The translations under genes were made by a program, and so were the position numbers. Below the pieces are notes generated by a model, which saw only the letters and a list, made by a program, of their open reading frames with translations, had not been told where the DNA came from and did not search any database. From positions 186,001 through 250,000 of the forward strand of contig NW_026251749.1 in NCBI RefSeq assembly GCF_025024155.1: a stretch of 64,000 bases of DNA. The letters are read 5' to 3'. This document shows positions 55,278 to 64,000 of the stretch, in pieces; position 1 is the stretch's first letter; each line of letters begins with the position of its first letter. This DNA comes from Gamsiella multidivaricata (lineage: Eukaryota; Mortierellomycota; Mortierellomycetes; Mortierellales; Mortierellaceae).

Positions 55278-58200
55278 CTAATTGCTACCCTCCTCCTTGG
55301 ACGGGTCTTTGCCATGCCCAACAGCCGGCACTGCCCCGGAACTCATCACCTCGTCCTCGTCCTCGCGCACTTCGCCCTCTTCCATCTCCGTGTCTTCGTC
55401 CTCTGCTGCCATAGCAGACACTTTTTCCGGCCCATTATCTGCCCCTGCCAACGCTCCATCCTCTGTATCGCCCGCATGTGCATCCGATTGCATTCCCCCT
55501 GTTTCTGAAGTCGATACCGGTTGGTTGGCGGAGTTTCGGTTGGCGTTGCTGGAACCTTGATCAGAAGGGACTGCCTCCGCGTCTCTCGCTTCTTCCAAGT
55601 GTGCGGGTGAAGCTGCATCTTTGAACTCTGCCCTAGCAGACGCAGATGACTCTACCGCAACAGGCGCTGCGGACGATGGTTCAGAGGGTATTTCTGAATC
55701 CCTGGGCGAGGCTGCCTTTGTTGGGGCAGTTGTTGGCGCTTGTGACGTCTGTGAGAGACTCGCCGATCGCTTTGATGTATCCTCATCCTCTCTCTCTACA
55801 ATGCCCTCGGCATACCGTTGCTCTGTACGCTGCACTGTGTGTTGTTCTGGACGCTGCATTGAGTGCGGGTCAGAATGCTGATCTGGATGTTGTTCTGGCT
55901 GTTGCTCTGGCTGCTGTTTTGGTAGCGATGCAGGTCGTGGTGGCAGGCTCTGATCCCTGCTGTCGCGTACAGAATGTCCCTTATGAGGAGACGGCTGCTG
56001 CTGTTGTTGCTGATGATACTGATGATGCTGTGGATGTTCTTGCTGGAGTTCATGATGTTGTTCGTGTTGCTGCTGCTGTGGTGGCGGCTGATCATACACG
56101 TGCTTCGGAGCCTCTTCATCACGCAACGTTTGTCCACGCGGCCTTTCCGGCTCTGGCTCTTCCATGTCGTAGTCATCATCCTGAGGACGGTGGCCCACTC
56201 GACTCGATCCTTTGCCACTTAGTGATACCAAAGAGGCTGCAATCTCATCCTGATCCTGGTCCTCATTCCTGTAACCACCTGCACGGCTCTCCTGGCCAGG
56301 CCAGCTGGGTGCACCCCTTCCTTGCTCGCCATAAGCTCCAGGTGCTTCAAAGTCACGGCCATGGCTCTTATGCTGTTGTTGTTGTGAATGTTGCTGTTGG
56401 AGTTGCTGCTCATCATAACTGCCTCCCTGAGCTCTAGGTTCCTTCATTGGCTGGTCAGAACCAGGGCGAGGGAATGATGGACTGTGGTGTTCTGGAACAC
56501 GCTGCTCTCTTCGCTCTAGATCCATTCCGTGTGATGGAGGTGGTGGAACGTCGCCTCTTCCTTGATAGCCCTCGGGTCCAGCGGGGATTCGGGGCACACC
56601 CTGGCCACGATCAGAACCGAGCTGTGGGCGGCCTACATCTCGGCCATGGTCGTCCGATGGATGACGTCCATGAGGACCGGAAGAGGGTGCCCAGCGCTCT
56701 TCAGGATTATGCTGAGGCCCCTGGGTCTGTTGGTTGTAGCCAGGCGTTGTCATGGGTCCACGTCGATCATCTCTTGGGGGTGAAGGAGCGTGCGCATGGG
56801 GATCAGAAGGGTGATGACGTTGCGCATGAAGTGCTCCATGACCTTCATCTATGACCCCAGGTCTCGAGAGGTCGCCGGAGTGCTGGCGATGGTGCTGGTA
56901 CTGCGCAGGCTGCTCTTGCTTTGTTCTTGCTCCTTGCTCCTGTCGGTCGTAGCCCTGAGGGGGACCTCCGTGCATCATGTTGTGTGGAGGGGGTACATGT
57001 CCATAAGGATGCTGCTGTAGAGGGTAGTGCGGATCATGACCATGTCCATTGCTAGGGTGTGTCATGTTTGGGGAGCCCGGCCTAACATAGGCCGCTGGAG
57101 CATCAGGTGTAGAAGATTGTGGTCGACCCCGCGATGGGCGTGCGTGCCCGGGGCCAGAGGAAGGCGGCTGCTGAGGAGGTCCTTGTACACGGTCTCCTGA
57201 CATCATCTGAGGCATTCCGCCAACAGGAGTAGGGGGCCGTGGTCCACCGCTGTTGATTCCGGGGATGTGGGGTTGTCTCTCATCACCCATATACCCTGGT
57301 GATCCAGTAGGCTGTCCGGAGATACCGTGACCATTGCCGTTGCCAGGGAGCGGTAAGTCTCGTCCAGGGTGTGGGTGCTCTCCGTTCATGGAGGCGCTCT
57401 GCAGCATTCAAAGAGATAAATAAAAAACATTCGGTCAGTTCAATGTTCCATTATCTTTTGTGCGGGAACGTCTTTTGCAAGTCCCAGACCCATGTATCAT
57501 ACTAAAGGAGCTGGAGGTCCTTGCTGGCGTCCTGTGTAGCCTTGCATTCCTGTGGGTGGACCCTGTGGCGCCACCGTGGATCTCTGAGCAATACACAAAG
57601 TTGGTGGAAATACAGAATTGAGTCAGATGCATAGCATTCTCGCTACGCCCCAGACATTGCAAGAAAAAAAAAAAAAAAAGACGTTTCCAAAAAGTTGAAT
57701 CAGATCGAGGGCGACAAGCTTACCTGGCCAAAAGAGTGTTGACCACCAGCGCCTCCTGCAGGCGGATACGCGTTCGGGTTCATTTCCTCGGGAAGAGGGG
57801 GGACACCTCCTGGTGTACCGTTGTTTTGACGCAGATAGGCGAGACGCTGTTTAATATGTTGATTGTCGGGGTCCAGATCAGAGGCTCGCTGATAAGCATC
57901 GATAGCGTCGCTCACTTGGTTGTTGCAGGACTCGTATAGTGTACCAAGGTCATACCAGACCTCGCTGATGTTGGGGTTGATACGAATTGCCTTGCTGTAA
58001 GCATCGAGAGCATCCCGGTATTGGTTGATCTGGAAATAGAGCAGACCAATCGAGCACCAGAAGGTTGGATTTCGACTGTCGCGATAAACAGCCTGCTGGT
58101 ATGCCTCATACGCCTTGTTGTACTTTTGCTGGGCCATGTAGCAGCGACCCATGAGGTACCATGACTGAGCGTCGGTATTATCGCTTTCGATGGAGCGGGT

Positions 58201-59520
58201 CAAGAATTTGATGGCGAGATCCTGGTTCATAAACGCCGCTTGTTGCTGGTGATAGAGCCATCCAAGCTGCTGTAAGACTTTGGCGTGGTTGGGGTTGTCA
58301 GTCAAGACGCGCTCATATGCCTCCTTGGCGTTTGTGTACTGTCAATGAACAAAGGAAAAGAATATTGAGTTAACTGTTGGCATCGGCATGCCAAGAAAAT
58401 ATAGCTTTCGTCTGATGTGTTGATCCCCCCCATCCATGTGTGAGGCATACCTCCTTCTGCTGCTCATGGACGTGACCAATCTGGAACCAAATGTCGGCCT
58501 CTGTCAACGGGCGCGGTGGGGTATGCAAGATGTAACGGAAGCACTAAATAAAATACAAGGCGTATTAGCGATCAAAGGCGATGTTGTTTGGGTTACAACC
58601 GTCGCTCCAAGCAATGGGTCTCCAGATCTGATCGCATACCTCGAGACTCTGGGCATATTTCTGCTGGCCCTTGTAGATGATTCCGAGCCGGAAGTAGATC
58701 TCGTTGGCCTTTTCGTACTTGGGATCCATTCTCATGACAGCAGAGAAGGCCTCCTCGGCATGTTCAACAGATCCGTATCGGTCGTACAGGATGCCAATAC
58801 CGTACCACAATTTTGAATCCTAAAAGTAGAGTATACCATGGTTGAGATAAGTCGTTGGATCCACTCTGTAAGAGAAAATTCCGCATGTCGGCATGTGGAT
58901 GCATAAAGCCATTGACGCCATAGTTCTCTATGCTTCCTGGCTCGCTCCTTGTCCACAGAAATCCTGGTGGCGTACCTTTGGATTAGGAAGATGGTGAAGC
59001 GCATTCTGATACGCGTTGTATGCCTTTTGAAGCTCGTCCATCATCAGATAGCAATGTCCAAGGGAGCCCCAGACCTCGCCGCTCGCGTTGTCGATGGCGA
59101 GAATCCGTTGAAAATACTCTGCGGCCTAAAATACGGTAGAAAACAGGATTCGAGATTAGATGGGTCATAAGTCAAAAACGCTTAGTCACCAAAGCATTTG
59201 ATCGTCTGCTTTCCTGTTACCTTTTGGAAATTCTCCCTTGAGCGATAAAGCTCTGCAATCAGATTGAGTGCACTCACAGAGTGATAGTTGTGTCGAAGGG
59301 CGGCTTCGTACGCTGCCATGGCGCGATCGTACTCTCTCATGGACTCAGCGAGGGAACCGAGTTGGAGCCAGACTTGCTCGTCGATTGCATCGAGTCGTTG
59401 CGCAGGCGAAGTGACAATGGGTGCAGAGCCAGGGCCAGCGGGGACAGGACCGGGGCCGGGGCCTGGGCCAGGACCAACGTTCGGGCCGGGTACTGGGCCA
59501 GGGGCATTGTTGACAGCCAT
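55278..59520 (-). CDS. ssn6: Ssn6/Cyc8 TPR corepressor subunit
   Basis: Seven exons on the minus strand: 59520-59221, 59125-58976, 58819-58640, 58543-58451, 58338-57724, 57583-57503, 57398-55278; 1179 residues. All introns are phase 0, so exons are modular. The N-terminus is Gly/Pro-rich, followed by about ten tetratricopeptide repeats in residues 45-425, for example VWLQLGSLAESMREYDRAMA, VWGSLGHCYLMMDELQKAY, SWYLMGRCYMAQQKYNKAY and VWYDLGTLYESCNNQVSDAI. The order and sequence match the Tup1-binding TPR block of yeast Ssn6. The last 700 residues are low-complexity (Gln, His, Pro, Gly), ending in an acidic stretch (DEDTEMEEGEVREDEDE). The Tup1-Ssn6 complex is recruited by DNA-bound repressors to shut glucose-, mating- and stress-responsive genes. 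Tup1 is not in this window. Confidence 0.93.
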
Positions 59521-61063
59521 GGATGAGGATGTCAGCTGATGATGAGTCAAACGAAGGAGGGTTCGGTCGATCGATCAGAGTGAGCCAAGATGATGATGAT
59601 GATGATGAAGAAGAAAAAGAGAAGAAAAAGGATCGAAGAACAAAAAAAAAGATGATGACGCTGTGCAGAACGGACTGAGCGATGGCGTCAAAATAAAGAC
59701 ATGGCTCAAAAAAAAATAAAATAAAAAATCGTTTTCGCATAGCCATATAGCCATGGAACGTGTTGAAGAGTTCTGCCATGTGAGCACAAGTGCCTGACGC
59801 ACCTGGAGGACCAAATACAAGGGCACAAATTGCTGGCGACCCAATGGACCTCAGATCCTTACCTACTATCCGCGTCCTGCCCTTATAAAGCTCCTCCATT
59901 GACAGCACGATAACACTGGTGTGCCGATGCCCATTGTCCTGTGATACAAATGCCCAGTTTTTCCGACCCTGGGTACAAAACGGACCATGTGCTGTTTCTG
60001 GGACCTCATGTACGGCCCTCCGTAGCCGGCAACCGTTGTCTGTGCGTTTTATTCTACAGCAATTGTGGAGTTCTCTGCGTATCTGCGTGTCATGTCCCGA
60101 AGCAGGGTATGTGACGACAAATGCAGTCGCTGCTGCAGACCGCAATTGAGCACCCGACGGGAGCGACAATTTCAAGTCCCCACAGAGCATTTCTGGGAAC
60201 GGAGTGTCAAGAGGCGACTTTTCGCAAGAGAGTCGTCACAGAATTGATGCTACCCAACCACTGCTCCTGGACCAAGACTGGTTCCTCACAACGCAATTAT
60301 ACGCGATCTTATAAAAGCACTTTGTGCGAGATTCCCGACCCCCACAGCGGGCAAGGGAATCCACGACCCTCAAAGCCGTAAAAGATCAGCCAGACCGACG
60401 TTAAATATTATATTCGGACGGTCAGAGAATTGGGTGTCATGGCTGCGAGGACCCTTGCCTTTGTGCAGGTCCGATGCGGTCCAGGACAATATTCACTGGC
60501 ACACTTCTTTCTTACTTTTCTTACCAAAACAAAAAAAATGAAAACGAATCAACGGGAGATTGTTTACACCTAAACAATGGCTCATGCTGTCTTCCCACCA
60601 TTCTATTTCACACGCTATGGGCGGGCGCCAATTCCTGTTGTCGCACCTACCAGGAAATGGAGGCATGCGAAAGTTAGGAGACAGAGTCCACTGCAGCCTT
60701 CGCAGTGAAGGAAAAAAAAATGAAGGCCTGGAACGGCTTGCCGTTACAGGTCGAAGGACATCATCTTACATCTTACCTGTACGGCTTTGTGTATCTTTCT
60801 TCAAACAACAAAACGGCCAAACAGGAATGCAATGTTTTCTGCTCTCATTACCCATCCATCCCTCCTTTCCACCTTGACACCCTGCACACTGTACACTGCA
60901 CCCCTGTTCCTGGCACACTGCGCTGTCTGTATGGCTGTTGACCCACTGCAGTTCAGCCTTGCCCTCTCCTCCTCCACAGATCATTTTAGCATCTGCATCC
61001 ATCCTCTCGTTCATATCCTCCACGACTGGTTCGACAGGATAGAGACAATCGAGGTTGCCCATT
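59521..61063. promoter_or_regulatory. Divergent intergenic region, CYC8 / PPxY protein
   Basis: 1.5 kb between two starts. (GAT)n lies at 59590-59609 next to CYC8, in the likely 5' leader. A TATAAAAG at about 60309-60316 is 750 bases from the plus-strand gene and may be unrelated. The last 200 bases before 61064 are CT-rich. No gene recognised. Confidence 0.45.
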
Positions 61064-61978
61064 ATGTTTAACAGGTTGCTCCTCGTCGTGATCGTGATCG
61101 TTATCTCGATACTCCTCTTCTCAATCCTCTTCATCTATCTCTACCGCGTCTACAAACGACTGCAGGTACGGCACCTCAAACCCTTGCCAACCGCCATACC
61201 ACCAGGTTTGGAACAGCACCAGGAATTCGCCTTTGTTCTCGCTCATGGAGTAGAGGCCTACAACGAGCAGCGACGACAGCGGCACCGCCAACAACGGGTC
61301 CAGGCACGAGCAACAGCAGCAACAGCAGGGGCAGCATCCTCTGGATCGCCTCCCCTCGGCGACACCGCAAGCATCCACAGCACTCAACCTTCTCTCGTGT
61401 CGGAACCCCCTCCAGAATACTCACCCGATCCTGTCAACGGCGACGTCGGCTACGGCTGGAGATCTGTTGATCATGCAGCAACCCTCTTTGCCCAACCAGC
61501 CTTTACCGGCGAAGTTGATACCACAGCCCATCCTACGCTCTCGCCGCTCCAACCAGCAGCAACCTACCCGCTTGACAGCTCGCTTCCACCTGTTTACATC
61601 TATCAGACGCCGTCAACCCGTTCCACCGCCCAGGCTGCGCTGCTCTCCACTGACAACTCGCCCTCAGTCACCGTACCAGCAGCAGCTTCTTCAGATGCGC
61701 CTGCCACATCCCGCACAGGACGTCAGGGCAGTCGGAGGCGGAGTGTTATCAGTGGGATCCTAACCCGCGGTGCGAGAACCACTCAGAGATCCATGTCAAT
61801 GGCCTCCTCAAGGACCTCATCCTCCTCAAGGACCGCTTCCGTACCTGAAATAGGAGATGCTAGTCTGGCGATTACCATTACCTCTGTCACACCACCACCA
61901 GTCGAATCTGAATCAGAAAACCGGCCTGCAGGGGAGCCAATGGACCTCACGCTGCCACCAGACGTTGCCGCACCATAG
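61064..61978 (+). CDS. Single-pass membrane protein with PPxY motif
   Basis: An intronless frame of 304 residues. Residues 4-28 (LLLVVIVIVISILLFSILFI) form one membrane helix with only MFNR before it, so a signal-anchor is likely, with the basic YKRLQVRHLK following on the cytosolic side. The rest is Ser/Ala/Pro/Thr-rich and disordered, with Gln/Arg repeats at residues 70-85. PPPEY near residue 117 is a PPxY ligand for Rsp5/Nedd4 WW domains, and RRRSVISGIL resembles a kinase site. Small single-pass PPxY proteins (such as yeast Bsd2-, Tre- and Ear-type adaptors) bring Rsp5 to Golgi or endosomal cargo, so an adaptor role is a fair guess. No homologous domain is recognised. An upstream in-frame TTG was not used. 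Confidence 0.72.
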   Translation: MFNRLLLVVIVIVISILLFSILFIYLYRVYKRLQVRHLKPLPTAIPPGLEQHQEFAFVLAHGVEAYNEQRRQRHRQQRVQARATAATAGAASSGSPPLGDTASIHSTQPSLVSEPPPEYSPDPVNGDVGYGWRSVDHAATLFAQPAFTGEVDTTAHPTLSPLQPAATYPLDSSLPPVYIYQTPSTRSTAQAALLSTDNSPSVTVPAAASSDAPATSRTGRQGSRRRSVISGILTRGARTTQRSMSMASSRTSSSSRTASVPEIGDASLAITITSVTPPPVESESENRPAGEPMDLTLPPDVAAP

Positions 61979-62108
61979 ACGCACATCATTAGCCCCTTAA
62001 TTGTACATATGCTTCGTCAACCAAATATTTATCAACCGTGGGACATTCCTGGCATACGCTATATATCTGTGTAGGTGAGGGTATATATGTGGGGTATGTA
62101 GCCCCTTG

Positions 62109-63618
62109 TTATCGCATGAGTTCAAACAACTTGAGGGCGACCGATCCTGCTTCTGCGACCGTCTCGTCCTTCTCTCCATTGCCCTCGCCACTATCATCCC
62201 CACAATGAGACTCGAGCAGCTTGACGGCCTCTGCCATAGCCATACCTGCGAGAATAGCCTTCATTTCGCCATGGGATACCTTCTTGCCCTGCCGAGCTCT
62301 CCTTGCGTGGTACTCTTTCACAGCTTCATAGGCAGCTAACGATGATGATTAAAAATGTAGGCAAACGACGAACCATGTTAATAAGTTCTAATCGCGCGGA
62401 CAATGCATATACATGAATAAACAGAACTCATGGTTCCTCCCATACCTGCTGCTGCAATGGCCTGGTGCCTCTTTGCGGCGACCTTTCGATCCTGAGTGTG
62501 TGCGCTCTGCCCACGGGCCACCACAATCTCGGCGTTCTGTGTCCCCTGCTTCCACCAAGGTCTTTTGGGATCCACATCGCTGAACGTATTCCCAGGTAGT
62601 CCGCCGTTCCTCTCTCCGAGACTCTTTCTCTTTTCCTCGGCACTCTTGGGCAAATCAATCTTTTCCCATTCATTGTCGAGCTGCTTGTCCAGCAGTTTCT
62701 CTGTACGGGATCGCTTTGAATGGCAGCCCCACCATGATCCGAACAGCTTCCTATCCTCTTCGTCGTCATCGTCGCTGTTGTTCACGTTCGCCTGTCCGTG
62801 ATGATAAATGGCTCGATGTGCTGCCTTTGTCTCCTTGGGATCGACCTTGGGGACGAATTGCGCCTGTTCACTATCTTGTAATGGTGTCTCGTCCAACGTC
62901 TGAGGGTGGAAATGGCAATGTAGTGCCTGAAGGTAATGCCGCATGTGAAGATGAGGGTGACGATGGTGGTAGCGATGACTTGAACTTTTGGTGCTCTGCG
63001 TGTCAGAGCCTTCCTCCTCGGAATAAAACGACAGAGATCCATCTGTCGATTGCTTGCCATCAGCGTCAAATTTTTCTTTGCAACGGACAGCCATCCTCTT
63101 GAAGTAGTTCTTTTTGTCCTGGAGCTCGCTGTCATCGGCCTGAATGCCCAATTGCTGTAAGGCAGCCTCCGCGGGCATGTTGATGGAAACGACTTCGCCT
63201 TCGTAGCCACTGTCGTCGCTAAACTGGGTGTGCAAAGATGTGATCCGCTGCACAATCTTGTCCCAGAAGCTGGGATCCTGTTCTTCCTGAGGAAATGCCA
63301 GGTTCACGGTTTTGATGAGCCACCTTTCATCCTTTGGTGGAACTAAACAACCGAAATAAATAAACGAACATTACTAAGTGAGTCGCTCGTTATCAACATT
63401 ATCAAAATATGAAACGACGACAACGCCAACATCATCGCCCTTGAGTATGGTGTAGTCAGACATATACCTGGCGGTGGAACCGGCTCTCGAAGATGGAATG
63501 CCTCCTCCAGTGAGTACCATGCCTGTCGGATCAGGTTCTCTTCTTTAACTGGATCCATGGCGGGCTGTATGCTGATATAAGTATCGATGACTGGAGTGAC
63601 AGCCAGAGTGGAAGGCAT
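62109..63618 (-). CDS. DUF3759/CipC-like tail protein
   Basis: Three exons on the minus strand: 63618-63468, 63342-62446, 62335-62109; 424 residues. The N-terminal half has no domain I recognise (Trp-containing ENLIRQAWYSLEEAF, then PKDERWLIKTVNLAFP). The middle is His- and Asp-rich. The last 110 residues, from RPWWKQGTQNAEIV through AAYEAVKEYHARRA to GEMKAILAGMAMAEAVKLLE, resemble the DUF3759 domain of fungal CipC-type proteins, in which A-x-E-A-x-K-x-Y and a following L-A-G-x-A are conserved. CipC was first found as an antibiotic-induced protein in Aspergillus; its biochemical role is unknown. A TATATATA lies about 115 bases upstream of the start (near 63737-63747). Only 130 bases separate its stop from that of the PPxY gene, which converges on it. 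Confidence 0.7.
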
Positions 63619-64000
63619 AATTTGTTTTCTGGTGCTTTATTTCGAAGTATGTGGTTTGGATGTTTATGTTATGGCAAGCTGATGAAAAGGATGATGCTGA
63701 GTGTCTGTGAGTGCGTTCACCGTCCACTTCGCGAGATCTATATATACCTCACCATCTTCATTGGTCCACGCGCAGTAGAATGATCCGAAATGTCATCGCC
63801 AAGAGTGAGGCAGTGTCGGGGCTGAGCATCTGCGCTACCGATGTTCGACCCCTGCATATTGCGTCATGTTGTCCTTTCCCGGAGAATGGAGTGCTGCGGC
63901 ATGGTTGGTCCCAGGGCCGAAAGTCCAAAAATAGCCGACGCCTCATTGCATCACTCGTCCTTATACTGTTTGCACGTGACCAAAATAGGGGCAGGAGGTT
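63619..64000 (-). promoter_or_regulatory. Upstream region of the DUF3759-like gene
   Basis: A TATA-like CTATATATACC lies at about 63737-63748, within reach of the minus-strand start. The remainder holds no recognisable gene; a 62-codon minus frame has no motif. Confidence 0.4.

Noticed and set aside
55646..56437. 264-codon plus-strand frame opposite the CYC8 C-terminus
   Set aside because: It arises from antisense reading of Gln/His codon repeats; the minus-strand gene is well supported.
1..64000. CRISPR arrays, riboswitches, bacterial operons, rRNA genes
   Set aside because: No regularly spaced identical repeats with unique spacers, no recognisable aptamer, and the gene structure is eukaryotic.

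Overview
This window is fungal genomic DNA. Every confident protein gene but two is split by short GT-AG introns with GTAAGT/GTACGT-type donors. The gene set is fungal: an HMT1-type ABC transporter, Ssn6/Cyc8, kynureninase and a YAT-type amino acid permease. The proteins are rich in Q, S and P tracts. A decayed Crinkler header, a dead LINE with an RNase H domain and many A/T homopolymer tracts suggest an early-diverging fungus. Mucoromycota, probably a Mortierella-like genus, is my best guess; it is inferred, not proven by a marker gene.

Layout. Bases 1-6.4 kb are repeat-rich and gene-poor: the 3' end of a frameshifted LINE, a pair of 128-bp direct repeats at a 239-bp period, and unassigned coding relics. 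From 6.4 to 14.6 kb lie an amino acid permease (+), a six-exon vacuolar half-size ABC transporter (+) and bleomycin hydrolase (-) with a predicted N-terminal acylation signal. From 15 to 16 kb is a broken B-type cyclin (-). From 16.8 to 25.1 kb, four plus-strand genes follow: a membrane-anchored DUF4097/adhesin-like protein, an RraA-fold protein, a Josephin deubiquitinase and a large BTB protein. From 25.4 to 38.7 kb come a histidine phosphatase (-) divergent from an arrestin-like adaptor (+), kynureninase (-) divergent from adenylate kinase (+), and a long-chain acyl-CoA synthetase (-).

Bases 38.7-47 kb form a second repeat-rich block around one serine beta-lactamase-family gene (-). It holds a Crinkler-header relic, a 161-bp hAT-type MITE with a perfect 8-bp target duplication, a second TIR element, a 37-bp-arm inverted repeat and a gag-like relic. 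Bases 47-64 kb carry an F-box protein (-), a RAD5/HLTF-type SNF2-RING helicase (-), SSN6/CYC8 (-), a small single-pass PPxY protein (+) and a protein with a DUF3759-like tail (-).

Functional themes. Ubiquitin biology recurs: a Josephin protease, BTB, F-box and RING proteins, and two PPxY proteins that could recruit HECT/Rsp5 ligases near a permease, although no operon-like linkage is implied. Two introns have GC rather than GT donors, each supported by reading frame and family conservation. Exon boundaries were placed by hand from splice consensus, phase continuity and conserved motifs. Total coding length is divisible by three for each full gene model given, but start codons and UTRs remain predictions.
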